Assembly (NCBI GenBank): GCA_907165275.2
Contig: OU015662.1
Span: forward strand, 10,175,501-10,239,500
Source of the DNA: Zygaena filipendulae
Lineage: Eukaryota; Arthropoda; Insecta; Lepidoptera; Zygaenidae
DNA length: 64,000 nucleotides
Reading direction: 5' to 3'
This document shows positions 1 through 13,211 of the stretch, in pieces. The notes below the pieces were generated by a model, which was given only the letters and a program-made list of their open reading frames with translations, was not told the origin of the DNA and did no database searches. The translations under genes and the position numbers were made by a program. Positions within the stretch are counted from its first letter, which is position 1, and the number at the start of each line of letters is the position of its first letter.

Positions 1-1385
1 CTTAAATTAATTATATAAATTAGAGGCATTAGCGGAGAGCAATCAAGGGTGAGTGAAGGGTGGTGAAGGCTTATTAAGCTGGTTGCGGTAGAAGAATTAA
101 CAAGTGTACTCTACAAAGAGTTACGACTGCCTATTTGACAACTATTTATTTGCCACAAACGTTGAATTTTTTAATTTTTTACTGTTGCCAACTTCTATCA
201 CTATAAAGTTACAAATGACGCTAATTACAACACGAGATTTAATTAAACTTTACAAACAAGCCAATTAAAACTCTTAAAAACTTGCGTTCTTCAGTGGGTA
301 TGGTCTTGACTTCGTTCGCCGGGTCTTTCAAATTTACTTTCAGGTACTTAGGTATAATAGGTAGGTGATATTCGATCGTATACAGAGGTAATTAAGGTCT
401 GAATTAGCTTATTCGAATAATAAATAATACAAAAATACAAATAAATACAAAAAAAAATATATAAAACGCTTATTCAAGATAAAGCTTATGTACGATTCTT
501 ATTCTTTGTGATATGGGGAACAGCCTAGATTAGCACAAAACCTCTTTTTACTACTGGTATGCCAGCTTTGGAATTTCTTCAGTAAATTTATATTTTCCGA
601 CAGGCAACAAGTACCTACCTAGTACCTATTGATAATTTAGTTTTAGTCGCAGAATACAAATTACAATCGCATATTATGTGCATTGATAAAATCACATATA
701 AGGGGTTTAAACATTTTGTAATTGGTACCTATATTTGTGACTGTATTGGTTTTATTCTTTCAAAATGGCGGCCACAAATCCAACCAGTATTTTTCGATAG
801 CTGACATCAATATAGAAATAAGTGCCGTGTAGATATCGTAGTGTCAGGTTTCTAAAATAAGCGCTACCAAAGTCGTAAGTTGTAAGTTTAAAATGAAAAT
901 CGATTTTACGAAATTTTTTGATGATAATGTCTGCTATCGATTTTTTTAACGTTTACGTGCGACTACTGCCTAACGCTAATATTAAAAATGGCGGCTGATA
1001 CGGATACCAGGCTTTATACTAAAATCTTCAAACCCCTTTATGTTATATTAATTCACTTTGGACATGGAAGGCAATAGTGCCACTTCAAACACTCTATAAG
1101 GGCGATGCTAATCACATAGAATAATTAACACAATATGCGTGTTGAATCAGTAGATTTGACGTGATAAAATCGATCTCTGTAGTATAGACTGGTTATTAGA
1201 GACTTATCTTGTAACGAGGCGGCTATATGCCACTCGTTATGATATCCCGCCTCATTTCTAATACTTTTCTTTTTTTGTAATCTGTTCTTTTTATATTTAA
1301 AATACTTTTTTTGACAGAACTGGATACGACTTTTAACAATACCTACATCAACTCAAAATTACAAAAAAATATCTTTTATTATTTA

Positions 1386-1600
1386 CTAGCTGTGCCCCGC
1401 GGTTTCACCCGCGGTAATTTCGGGGTTCCCGCGGGAAATCCGGGATAAAAAGTACCCTTTGTTCTTCTCTGTACTCCTGACAACGTGCATGCCAAATTTC
1501 ATCCAAATCAGTTCAGCCGATTTTGCGTGATTGATTAACAAACATCCAAACATCTAAACATCCAAACATCCACACTTTCACATTTATAACATTAGTAGGA
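1386..1600 (-). mobile_element. Lep1-type non-autonomous Helitron, complete
   Basis: The minus-strand copy runs from TCCTACTAATG to CAGCTAG, flanked by A and T as Helitron insertion between A and T predicts. The 3' GC-rich hairpin (CCGCGGGTGAAACCGCGG type) lies just inside the CTAG end. ATCCAAAC micro-repeats lie near the 5' end. No coding capacity. Confidence 0.85.
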
Positions 1601-2120
1601 TTTGAGCTAGCCAAAGGCCCAACGTTAAACTACCTTCTACGAACCTCACAATCTATTATTAATATTTTTATATTAATTTATATAAATGTTTCACCATTAA
1701 GAGTTAGTGTATTTAGCTAGCTAAAAGCATTTAGTTCTTAAAGGTAAACCTTCAACATTATGCTTAGGTACAGTTAGACGGAATATTTCAGGGCCAATTC
1801 AAATCTGATAACGCTTATATTTTTTCTTTAATGAAAACTTGACAGTGATAAATACCCATTAGTGCAGATTAAATTTAGTATAATTAAACCAGTTAAGGGG
1901 CAAAAGCTAAAACATTAGCCAATATCTCAACCCTAACTCGAGTTGAGTGAACTTTGGAAAGTTCTATCCAATACGTACAGGATTGTCGAATGGCAAATTG
2001 CTACAATTTAAACTGTATCTTTAATTAATTCCAAAGCTAATTTGACAACATATTTTTTATGTAAATGCGTGCGTTCGGAATTTCTTCGACACTCGGGAAC
2101 TTTTTGTAGGCATGGCAGAG

Positions 2121-2147
2121 AGAAATCAATTAGACTAATTGATTTCT
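2121..2147. repeat. 27-bp palindrome with one-base centre
   Basis: Arms AGAAATCAATTAG (2121-2133) and CTAATTGATTTCT (2135-2147), perfect. Contains two opposed TAATTGA-type homeodomain cores. Confidence 0.8.
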
Positions 2148-2324
2148 GTCAATTGTTCGATCGCCCTTTGTTGCCCGAAGGATATGTTGGCGACACAATA
2201 TCAGTGAGCAGCAGGCACAGTGGCCGACCACGCGCGGTGTCAATAAAGTGCAGACTACGGGAGAGTATACTGACCAAACATGGTGCCCAACCTAACACCG
2301 GTAGCAGAAATACTGTTGACCAAT

Positions 2325-2500
2325 CTTCTTGTCTGTTTCTCTATCTGTCTATTTATTCCGGCTAATCTCTGAAACGGCTGGACCGATTTTAACTGTTTTG
2401 CACTGGCAGATAGTTTACGTTATAAGGAGTAACTTAGACTACTTTTATTTTAGAATAAAATCGTTTCTGCATGCGGGAATTCTGAAACTCATGCGGGTGG
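2325..2500 (+). mobile_element. decayed Helitron, 'CCGGCTAATCTCTGAAA' subfamily
   Basis: Shares TTCCGGCTAATCTCTGAAA, ACTGGCAGATAG and ACTCATGCGGGTG with the better-preserved copy at 20986-21175, but the terminal CAGCTAG has been lost. Confidence 0.6.
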
Positions 2501-5188
2501 TACTATAATAATTTAACGAGTCAATAGTTCTCAATAGGTAAATAAATTTCAGGTTAGATACATAGGTAGATGTACAATTTAAACCAAAGTAACCAACACA
2601 GCTAAAAGAACGCAGATATGTGAAATATCACGTAGCTGACACAGCTATGCGTGTTGCACTAACAATAAGTTAGTGAGTTTGTTTCTCATAGGCGACATTA
2701 TATTTTTAGTTGATGCTTGCTGCTACGCCGGTTACTGACTCATCCCATTACACACAGTCCATACTGTTTTTTTTAAACTAAAATAAAACTGTTCTTTTTA
2801 CATGAATCACTCCACCGTCTGTTTTCACCGTGTCCGGTTACTTTTAAACACCAATCCGACACCGCCGGGTGAAATCGTGTGAAGACACCGACAAAATTTC
2901 AAGTTCAAACAAACCCGGATTCACTAAACACGAACGACCCGCTCAACCAATAGAGCCGAAAGCGCACGCAACTTAATCCCCAACTGATTTCCTGTCGGTG
3001 TTTATAAAGCCATTGGGGGTGTAATGAAATTCACTGAAGGTCCACTCCTAATTGCGGTCCGTTTCCTCTCTGAATATCCTTAAATTCTCGATTAAAATTA
3101 TACCTATTACGAAATTAAGTCTTTACAGCGTACGATTTGGCTGACGTGTTTAAGGTTTTCTGTAGATCGTATTCAAGTATTTTTTACTAAGTGAAAGTAC
3201 AAATCTAAATACCATAGATTAGTTACCTTATAAAGGTGTTACAATAATACCTATCTACTATATTTCTACTAGAGCTAAAATTTAGTACTAAGCGTCTAAA
3301 TAAAAATAAAATTACATACGTTAAATATTGATTATTTACATTTACTTCAAAATTTTAACTAGGTAGGGTGGATATTCTGAAAAAGTTTAAGCTGGTAAAA
3401 CCTATAAAACACATTCAATGATTTTTGGTTTAGATTAAATTTATTATGGTTTTTCAAATATGAGATACTACTCTCTAAAAAAATTAAGATAAAATACGTA
3501 TAAGATCAAATTTATTCAGCAAAAGCACATACATACACACGATAGACACAACAATTTATTAACTTTCCATTTTAACTTCATTATTTGTGGTCCCACTTGA
3601 CAGGATTCTCTAATAACCAAGCTTCAAAAATCTACCTTAACGCATACAGTAGTGATATTCACCAAAGCATGACCGTCACGTATCGTATCGTCGTCGTGTC
3701 GTGAAGTGTAAGTTATCTCTACTAATGCTCACCGGAAACTCGGGGCATTCATTTACTCGGCGGTGCTATTTCAGAAAATACGTTACACCTATAAGCGATG
3801 ATATTTTTCATGCTAAATTGCGAGGTCGTGCTTTATTTGCTTACTCATAAAAAACATAATATTATATAAGTTAGCATTATTTTGTCTTGGGACGTGTTAA
3901 GAATTTTTCTAAATGAGTACGAACGAATAAATAAATTAACTATAAATACAGTATGTTACAAAAACGTCAATTGCAGGTTCTATAACGTGCGTACAATGTT
4001 TAAAGTAACATTGAAATTGAAATTGAAAGAACTTTAGTTGACACAACACATTACAATATAGATACATTGAAAAGAAAAATATTAATGAGGGACCGATTCC
4101 CAACCGCCAAACGATCAGAAAAGCAACGGGAGATCGCAAGGGTCCTTATTCACTATGACCATATCACGCCGCGCTAAGATAAGACGCCGGCAAAAACTGT
4201 CTTTCCCTCGTAATCAAAGAAGTTTTACTTCGAAAAAATACATTTACTACGTTTCTTATGGCATAAAGAATAATGATATCTAATATTTTGGCATCTAGAA
4301 CGTTTGAAAATGCGTTTTTGGGACGTGGCGTTTTTGCGTGGTGGCAAAGACCACCCGACGCTGATCTTCCGTAGGAGCTTTCCGGAGACGTCACGGACGC
4401 AGGCAGACAGATAAGTCACAACAATAAGTTAAAATAAAAGGACAATTACAACATATTTATAATAATATACTTATATATTATATATACTGATACTGAATAT
4501 CACACTACTTTATAAGATCACTAAGTAAATGAGAAATATATGTATATGTTTTTATCTTTTCGGGTACCTACCTACTTGATGACATTAAATGGGCGCGGTA
4601 TGTGAGATACTTTAGAAAGCTACGATACCTACTTATTAGCCAAATAATTGAATCGCAGAGACACAAGAAAACGAAAAACCCCCATTCTCTTTCATTTAAA
4701 ATAAGTAGGAAAAGGGAAATCGAATCTTTTTCGAAAAGATTTATCAGTTTCCTATTTTGAAATGGGCATTCAACATCCCGTCTCTCTGTTTCCGCCTTTT
4801 CTTTCTTTACGCAGAAAAATTTGTTAAAAAAAAAGCATAAAATAATTTTCACATTAAAAGGAACAAGTGGTCGTAATATTACGAGTTTTTTTTTTATTCT
4901 ATCCGCAATATTTTTTTATTTCGCTGTCATAAAATCGGGCTATAATCCCACTGCGCCGTCGACTTCCGTGAAATCATGTCTTATCTCTTAGAAAGCCTCC
5001 GAGTCCGCCGGCAGAGTGAGGTTGCTATTTTTGCAAAATTTCATAATGTTATGTTATTGGTAGAAACCATAGACTAAAAATTATACAATATTATTATTAT
5101 TTTTTTTTATTTTAAACTGAGTGTTCTTTTTTCAGCTTTTTTAAGATACTTTTTAAGGTAGGCACGTTGAGAGTAGCTATTTATCAGG

Positions 5189-5260
5189 CAACGGAAGTGA
5201 CACGTAGGAACTCAACGGAAGTAACACGTATGAAGTCAAACGAAGTGAAACGCATCAAGT
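5189..5260. repeat. 24-bp minisatellite, three units
   Basis: Units 5189-5212, 5213-5236 and 5237-5260, consensus CAACGGAAGTGACACGTA..AAGT, each about 80-90% alike. Confidence 0.75.
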
Positions 5261-6469
5261 GATGTTAATGATTTTGATTGCAACGAAGGCAAAACTTGTA
5301 TGTAGGCACTACGTTTTTATATACTTACTTACCAGTGTTCTCCATTAACACGTGTTTCTAAATTATCTCGTTTTTATGTTGAGTTTTTATTTATAAGAAA
5401 AAAAATTATCTCTATTCTTTATAGAATATCTATCATTCCTCACCATCTCGATTATATCTATAATTGTAAAATTGCTAATACCTAATCACTAAAGTTTTTT
5501 AAAATTTTATTGTTACGCATTCAATTATATGTCATTCTCTAAAAAAATATTTTATAACTAGGTGACTATATCTTACGGTAAAAATTTATCATTTCTTAAA
5601 AAAGAGAATTATGTACTATCTTTATTATTCTAATGTTTTTGTAAAAGGACGAGGTTTAGAAAGATTTTTTTGTTGTTAATTGTTATTATTACATACATAA
5701 TATATTGTTATTATTTATTTTAAAGGTGTTACCTTCAGGCTGATCTTACTTAAAGGTTAATATGTAATTTGACTAAAATAATATACTATAGTGTCAGTTT
5801 TTTTTTTGTTTTTGTTTGTTGCAATTTCCCTATCATTATTTTTACATTTCTGTGAAATTCAATTTCTTTTCCCAATTTGTACGACATTTTGTCAGTATTG
5901 CCACCCACAAAATGCCGTAAAACTTCAAATTTCTATCCTTTGAACGGAGCGTGTTTATTCGGTGTTGCTGCTACGTAGGTATTTGTAGGTAAGTATATAC
6001 ATATATACTTGTACTGAGCTTTTACGTTCCATTTATATTTTCAATTTAGAATAAGACCTGTATCTTTAAGGATTTGCTTAGCGCATTCGAGCGTTATATA
6101 TACGCTATCTTTCAATAAACTTACTTACTGCTAAAAAATAAATAAACTCAAAAATAAAGTTACTGGCCAATATTTTTTTATTTATTTATAGCTTTGTACT
6201 ATTTCCCAGAAACTTTTTTTTAAACGCGCGACATAAGAGCTAAAGTTTATGAGTTTGTGAAGTTGTAGGCAGGCCAGCGACACTCCCTTGATTCAAAAGT
6301 TACTATGGATTTATGCGCGATTTTTTTTACCAACTTTGGAATACTTAACCCAATTTCTATGACCGCGTCATACATTACATTGGTATGGTTGGCACAAAAT
6401 GCTTTCATAGATCGGTTAAGCGATTAGTATGGAAGTGACTACTCTTAAAACGTATAGTGATTATTTGCT

Positions 6470-6644
6470 CAGTGGTTGTAGGGGGTAATCTCTGGATCTA
6501 CTGAACCGACTTTGAAAATCGAATTTCACTTATAGGAAGCTACGGTAGTCCTGAGAGACATAGGGTAGTAAGTACCTACTTTTATCCCGAAATTCCCACG
6601 GGAAATTCGAAATTACCGCGGGTGAAACCGCGGGGGACAGCTAG
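6470..6644 (+). mobile_element. Lep1-type Helitron, 3' part
   Basis: Contains CTACGGTAGTCCTGAG, TATCCCGAAATTCCCACGGG, the GC hairpin and GACAGCTAG|T at 6641-6645. The 5' end is not clear. Confidence 0.75.
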
Positions 6645-9159
6645 TTTTAAATATAGATTTGAAATGTAAAAACGTATTATATTTTAAACGGTTTACGGAA
6701 AAATAAGTTATGAGGTACCTATAGATAATATAGAGCTGATAATGACGCCGCCCCAACGCGCCGGTGCACTTTCAAACTCTATACCCCGTGTGCAACAGCT
6801 AGTTGATAAAAATAAATGAATGTTTTGTAGTTTTTATGCAAAAAAAATGTAACAAATTAAAATTTTCGTTTAGAAGTCGTTTCTTCAAAGTCCACCCAGC
6901 TCTACAAATCAACCCAACGAAATTTATCATCAAACTTCTCGTAATTTATGTACGACAATAAGTCAAGGCGTTGCTCGACAAATTTTCGCGGACCCATATC
7001 ATGATTTGGTCTACTTCCGGTGAATTTATATCGGTTGGAAGTTTGCAAATTTTAAGCAAACTTTTAGACCCAAAACGCTTGTTTTGCATTACGTGTAATA
7101 AAATAGTAGTATAGACAGACACATAGGTATCAACCGGACTTTGCTATATATACACTCAGATGTATGTGTAGGTATATCTGTGTAATGTGAGAAAAACAAT
7201 GCTGTAGAACGAGATGTTTCTGTAAACTAAAAACGATCAATGGAACCAAAACCACGTCAAAAATTCCCAGAAACACTGACGCAAATTAAGTGGCTAACTT
7301 GTTTTGAACGTTTGTTTTATTGCAATCGATTTACGGAAAGTGAAATTTATGCCCATCCGGAACTTCAGACAACCGCAGAATTTTACTGTGCTTAACAAAG
7401 GCCTGCTCTCCTGTTTTCCATTTTACCTGTTCTTAGTGCCTTTGACTTAGACAAATGCGTTTCATTTTCCACTCACGCTAACGTTTTGACGTTCATAGTC
7501 GCATTCACGTGCCATCGCTCATCTCAGCTCATCTCATCTAATCTAGTTGGACCCCATATTAATAACCTAGTCGTTGGTACATCATGCGGTAGGTCTTTCT
7601 ACACCACGTCTGCTGGTGGTTGTCAATCGAGAGTTTTTCTGTAACAACCGCCGTCATTAATATGAGCAATGTACTATGCCAACTGCTAAATAAGATCTGA
7701 TAATTTTATCAGTCAACTTGGTCCTCTAACAGATCCCATCCGAACGGATCTCCTCCTTATTTCTAAAGAGATCTTGCAGGGAAACTCCGAGCACTGCTAA
7801 AGAGTCATGCATGATAGCTTGAGGCCTAGCATGACGCAAAGATTGAGCACTTGCAAACTGTTGTGGTTATAAATATAATGTGCTATAACTATGGTCCTTC
7901 GGAAGATGTTTTCGTCGATTGGGGATTTTAAAGAAAAAACATAATCTTTTAATAATCTTCATAATTACCACCAAAGGAAATCAATACATTATTCGGCTGA
8001 AGGACTAGCTTCCATGGCCATGTAATAAATTAAAAAAAAAACACTACATTTTCTCAATTTCACCTCGAATAGTAGAACCTACTTAGTAGATAAAAAAAAT
8101 CGAACCACATTTAAAAAAAGAAAAAAACATTTTCCACGAGCTCGCAACTTTATAAAGTTCTACTGTCATCAATTCAGAAGTTCCAAAAGCGAGCTTATAG
8201 GGGGCGCGCGTCAACTGATGCTCCATTCCGTAAATAGACATGTCATATAAAATGGTCGGAGTACGTCGAATAAATTTAACTGCATCTCTGGAATCGCAGT
8301 TTCGTGGCCGTCCAATATCCACAAAGTACTAGGACGAAGTTTTCGAATGGAAAACCTCTGAAAATTGTAGCCCGGAGCGTGCGTCATTGTTAGTTGTTTT
8401 TAAACTTTATTGTGTTGGTAGCTAATGTTTAACTTTCAGTGGAGTAAAATTATTTGAATAATTTACATAATGGATATTATGTACTCTGTATGTATAAATT
8501 AATGAATTCGTAAACGAGCGATATCTTCCAGATTCCAGATCACTAAGCGAAGTGTAGAGATAAAATTTATAAAAAAAAAAAATATACAATAAATAGCAGA
8601 TTAAACAAATAGTAAAACGTAATAAATAATAAACTAAATTAACTATCTTAAATATAAATATACATACATTGACAAGTTATACACCTACTTTTGAAGAATG
8701 CGTGTTTATTCAGTGACTCGGTCGATAAATACAGAAGATTTGAACCATTAGATTTCAAACTTGCTGGGCAATTTGGGTACCTAGAGCTACTATATGAAAA
8801 ATTTATCATTTCCATTGTATGAAAAAATATCCGTTATAAACCATTATTCTTGTTCAAAGGGAAAAAATTCAAGAGACCACTACGCCGATATCAAACCGAT
8901 GGTATTAAATTTTATCTAGGACAAGAGCTTTATTGATTCTCTTGTATGAAGACGCGGTCGCCCGTGGCTATTTCATTTCCTCAGCCATACTATATCCTTA
9001 ATTTTTTTTATCCTATCTAAGGCAAAGGAAATCGACCACAGTGCCGTCCTTTCAGCCTATTGGCATTTAATTTCCTGCGAAGACATATCCGGTTCGATAT
9101 TTGAGAATATTGTATTGTATTAGGTGTAGATATGGTGTACTGAATAATCTTTTCTGTAA

Positions 9160-9390
9160 TCTATACCTACATACATATAAAATGCTTTGTCCTGAATGAC
9201 TGACTGACGGATCAACGCACAGCCTAAACCGCTGATTGTACAGACCTGAAACTTGGAGGGTGTGTTCTTTGTATGGCGTAGGCATCCAACAAGAAAGGAT
9301 TTTTTGAAAATTTTACCCCTAAGGGGGGTGAAAAAGGGAGGCAAAGTTTGTATAGAACAATTCTGCGGGAACTCCGAAATTATCGCAGGT
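9160..9390 (+). mobile_element. Helitron, 'AAAATGCTTTGTCCTGAATGA' subfamily, 3' truncated
   Basis: Starts A|TCTATACC. It shares most of its length, in opposite orientation, with 9643-9890 (AGACCTGAAACTTGGA, TGTATGGCGTAGGCATCC). It stops at TATCGCAGGT, before the hairpin and CTAG. Confidence 0.7.
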
Positions 9391-9642
9391 AGGTACATAA
9401 TATAAGTATAGGTACTAAAAGGATCTTACTAAGCACCTTTCACCTTTGGATTTCTATTCTACCTACATAATGAAATGTCGAAATATATAACGCGAAAGCT
9501 TGCAATTAATGAGCTATTATCAAATCCCGACCCGAAGAACCCATAAAAGAGGGCTTACTTAACGAAAATATACAAATCGATGAATTAATATTATACAGAG
9601 GAAAAGAAATAAATATGTGATTTCTACTGTTTTACATTCCTA

Positions 9643-9890
9643 CTAGCTGTACCCCGCGGTTTCACCCGCGATAATTTCGAAGTTCCCGTGGAATTCTTCC
9701 ATACAAACTTTGCAACCCCTTTTCATCCCCTTAGAGGTTGAATTTTCAAAACTTATTTCTTATCGGATGCCTACGCCATACAAAGAACACACTCTCCAAG
9801 TTTCAGGTCTCTACGATGAGTGGTTAAGGTTGTGCGTTGATCCATCAGTCATTCAGGACAAAGCATTTTATACATATAGATTATATCGGA
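9643..9890 (-). mobile_element. Helitron, same subfamily as 9160-9390, complete
   Basis: Plus strand reads A|CTAGCTGTACCCCGCGG at the left and ATCGGA|T at the right, giving both Helitron termini and the A/T target. Forms an inverted pair with the copy 250 bp upstream. Confidence 0.8.
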
Positions 9891-10582
9891 TAGGTAGGTA
9901 TGTAGGTATAAACGCCCGTGTTTTCTCTTAACTCATAAACACACCTACTGTTATTAGGCATAATAATTAATCAGCGTGCCTGCCTTTCTCTATACCCTAT
10001 TCGAAACAATGGATGAGAAATCGCCCTTATCCCTTGGGAGGTGATAGGTATGGTTTTGATCAGGTACAGATTGTCTATAGCACAGAACAGAAAATAATAG
10101 ATAGAAGGGACATCAACTTAGTTTAGTATGAAAACAGATGAAAACCAGCGTCGCCGGGTGATTTTCGCACACAAAACTATTCATTACGCACTAAAACATT
10201 CATTAACGTAAAGCAATGTATTAAACGCTTTTTGGTTACGTTTTTACTTAGACACTGTTTTCCAAAATAAACAGTTTTGGGAATATTGTGGTAAATATAC
10301 TCGGGATGGCAGCAAAATAAGTTCTGGGCAAGTTAGAGCATTTGCTCTATTTTTTCCTTTGCAACGGTGGCGCGCCTGCCCCGCCTACATGTCCTCTCTA
10401 GTAAATTTGTGTACTCTGTGGTTTTAATCAAGTACAGACTTGTCTATAGCGTTCATAGATATACTACGAAACAATGCTCAGGAATCAGGAAACGTAGGTA
10501 TTAAACCGGAGGTATTAAAACTTAAAAAAATAACTATAGAAAGGAACATGAAAATTGGCACATGGCTAAGTAGGTATCTAAA

Positions 10583-10704
10583 CTAGAGATGAAACGGATA
10601 TCCGTTAACTATCCGGTATCCAACCTATCCGACCTTGTTTTCACTATTCGGCCGAATACCGGATAGTCAGTAGGTACCTCTCCGGCCGGATACCTACCGG
10701 ATAG
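10583..10704. repeat. CCGGATA-rich palindromic patch
   Basis: Repeated GGATA/TATCC and CCGGATA/TATCCGG words in both orientations (GGATATCC, TATCCGGTATCC, GGCCGAATACCGGATAG, CCGGCCGGATACC). No ORF. Confidence 0.6.
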
Positions 10705-11384
10705 TAAAATTCAAATAATTCTCATTATTTTACACAAGGCAAATCATACCACAACAACTTAAAACCACGACGACAAGTGAAAAAACAATGAAATAAACGA
10801 ACTGAGAAACAAACAAACTGACACGCGTAGGTACCTAATCATTACAAAGAAATCACTTTGAGACGAGTGCGACCGAAAAACAATAAAATACACATTTTGA
10901 CAATTGCGCCATCTGTTGAAATTACAATGAACCAAAATAACTTATGCCCATGTTGGTAGTCAGAGTTGCATTCTAACTTTGTAAAAGGGAACCAACATCA
11001 CTATCTACCATAGATTTATATTAGTTCTTTTAATCTCTAACAGATGGCGATTATCATAAATGTATTTTATTTTACGGCTGTTCCATTACTTTTGGTATAA
11101 TCGTGTCATAGTATTTTTTTATGTAACCCAATTGGGGAAGCTGAAGGAAGATAAGAACGTACTAAACCAAATCAGATATTTCAAATAAAAATAATACCTA
11201 GGTACCTACCTATTGAGGTCAGAACATTTGAGGCAACAACGGCGGAATTTAAAATTGATCATATTGCACAGTAATTAAATTTAAGTCCAAAGCATGGACC
11301 AATAATTGTTTAATTGGTCCATGGTCCAAAGACACCCTTCAATATGAGGTACTTAATCAATTTCATTATATCTCTTTGTTACAG

Positions 11385-11998
11385 ATTCCACTCTTCATCA
11401 CTCAACACAAAAGTTCGACGCAACCGAATAATTCCAGATCGATATAGTCAAATTCTCAAAGTTCCTAAAGTCACTTAACTTTAGTTTTAACAAACGAATT
11501 TTTGAACAAGAAAAATTATGTATAGCTCCAACGAATTCCTGCAAAGTGCCGGCGTGAGCCGTCACATGCAAGCGACCGGGGAGACGCCGTCGCAAAAAAC
11601 GAGTATGAAACGTCGCTCGAGCGAAGTACCCTTGGGGGACATATCGTCAAACAACTTCAAAGTATCCCTCGGCGACATAACGACAGCCATCGACGGCCCC
11701 AATTACGATTGCCGTTCGTTGAGATCCGTAAGATCCGAGGACAACCGATCCATGCGCTACTATCGACCCGTAGATAGTCGAAGTGTGATGAATTTCCGGT
11801 CCTCGCTTGTAGACATCTCGAATTTGTCCGGTTACTCGCTGTCGCGCCCGCCCAGCTACGACCAGCTGTCGCGTCGGTCGCTGGTGGAAGGGCCGGAGGG
11901 TCAGGGTATCACGTCGAGCATCGAGGGGGTGCTCTGGTCTGATGAGGAGGAGAATGAATACTTCTACCACGAGAACATTACTTCTGCATGGAACCAAG
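11385..11998 (+). CDS. 5' coding exon of an unidentified protein (Ser/Arg-rich disordered N-terminus)
   Basis: Coding part is 11518-11998 (160 codons plus one base, phase 1). The ATG is the first after a good splice acceptor (pyrimidine-rich, TTACAG ending at 11384), so the exon probably begins at 11385 with 133 nt of 5' UTR. It ends at AAG|GTGAGC; the frame runs on into a stop inside the intron. Composition is clearly more GC-rich and codon-like than the surroundings. The peptide is hydrophilic, without signal peptide or membrane segment: basic RRSS at residues 32-35, three related short motifs (PLGDIS 38-43, SLGDIT 50-55, SLVDIS 96-101), an Arg/Ser/Tyr-rich stretch 65-95, a PPSY motif at 111-114 (PPxY type, WW-domain ligand class), RRSL at 119-122 (basophilic kinase site type) and an acidic SDEEENE at 141-147. 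This looks like a regulatory cytoplasmic tail. The protein family is not recognised. No matching 3' exon lies in the window, so the gene is partial here. Confidence 0.8.
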
Positions 11999-12695
11999 GT
12001 GAGCCTTTCTTTCACTGCATGTTTATAGATTTATTTTATTTTTGATATTTAGCTTAGATTTTAATAATCTATTTTCTATATCTCGCGACTTTTTTCTAGA
12101 ATATCTAGTACCCTATACATAGGTACATTATGATTTTTTTTTGTAACATTGACAACGTGTAGATATACTGTATAGTGTATATGCCCATGTCGATTGATTG
12201 AATAGTTATGGTGTGAAAGTGTAACAAACAAACCGATACACATGTTATTGTGAATTTATATTGTGAATAACATGTCATTCGCATTTTACAATTAGGATTC
12301 AGTTAGATATAGGTATAGTCGAAATAAAAATTAAAACAGGAGTGGACTCCAACATAGATACAAGTTACAACAAATCTGCGTTATCCGAAGGCGAACCTAC
12401 AACCACAGTATGATAATAAACAATAACACATCAACCAAGGTCATCGACCCTCCGCTCGCCGATCACCGATCACAATCGGCCGATATCAATGAGGCTTCTC
12501 AACTCGCAACCGGGATTTACATAATTGCATTGCCCACGCGCATGTTACGTACACAATGATCATAGCTATTCGGTGGTTATTTGTATCGATATAAGATAGC
12601 AAACCGTAGGAAGATGATAGTTAGGTACACACGTTTTAGTTTGCGGATATTTTGATTTTCCAAGGTTCTTTTGTATTTGCCCGCACACAACATTA

Positions 12696-12915
12696 TCACT
12701 ACATAGTATAAAAAAAGTCGCATCCCGCTGTATGTCTGTCCCTATGTATGCTTAGTCTTTAAAACTACGCAATGCGTTTCATGCGGTTTTCACCAATAAA
12801 TAGAGTGATTTGTGAGGAAGGTTTATATCTATATTTATCCTGGAATTCCCGCAGGAACTCCGAAATTACATACATTTTACTCAGAAATTACGAAGAAACC
12901 GCTTGGGACAGCTAG
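12696..12915 (+). mobile_element. Helitron, 'AGTCGC..CCCGCTGT' subfamily
   Basis: A|TCACTACATAGTATAAAA at the left and GACAGCTAG|T at the right. Closely related to 27948-28159 (TCTGTCCCTATGTATGCTTA, AATAGAGTGATTT). Confidence 0.75.
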
Positions 12916-13211
12916 TATATTTATAGAATAAGATTAAACGAGGGATCAGTATTCGATTTTTCGTCGCTTTCCTTTATAGGTATATTGTCGCCGACACGCC
13001 CACAAAGTAATTAATATCTCTGGATGTACTGAATAGATTCTAAAAATTATTTCAGTAATAGAAAGCTACAGTAACGAACAAAGGATTTATCCCAGAACTA
13101 AAGGCATTCTATAGAAACAAAAGGATTTCTAGGAATCTTGAGATTCACGCCGCTCGCCGGTGAAACCACAGCACCAGTTGCCCCAGGGAGGGACCGTACT
13201 TTTAGAAAATA

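Larger units (their letters stand above)
1..11384. other. upstream non-coding region
   Basis: No supported gene. Contains four clear Helitron copies or fragments, a 24-bp minisatellite, a 27-bp near-perfect palindrome and a CCGGATA-rich patch. 2501-5188 and 6645-9159 show nothing beyond AT-rich sequence and simple runs. A 5'-UTR exon of the downstream gene could be present but cannot be recognised without transcripts. Confidence 0.4.

Noticed and set aside
2042..2365. Open frame of 107 codons
   Set aside because: Starts at TTG, overlaps a palindrome and runs into a decayed Helitron; no codon bias and no splice signals.
5970..5985. Second recursive splice site (TAG|GTAAGT)
   Set aside because: Lacks a pyrimidine tract and lies upstream of both first exons; it is one of many GTAGGTA-type repeats in this AT-rich DNA.
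10907..11050. GCGCCATCTGTTG and AACAGATGGCG as ends of an LTR or TIR element
   Set aside because: Only about 10 bp match, with no target duplication and no internal element features.
11518..11998. Naming the gene as a specific ion channel or transporter
   Set aside because: The disordered N-terminus alone gives no family-specific motif; any name would be a guess.
11647..12015. 122-residue minus-strand open frame over the first coding exon
   Set aside because: It is the complementary shadow of the GC-rich coding exon; no start context or splice sites of its own.
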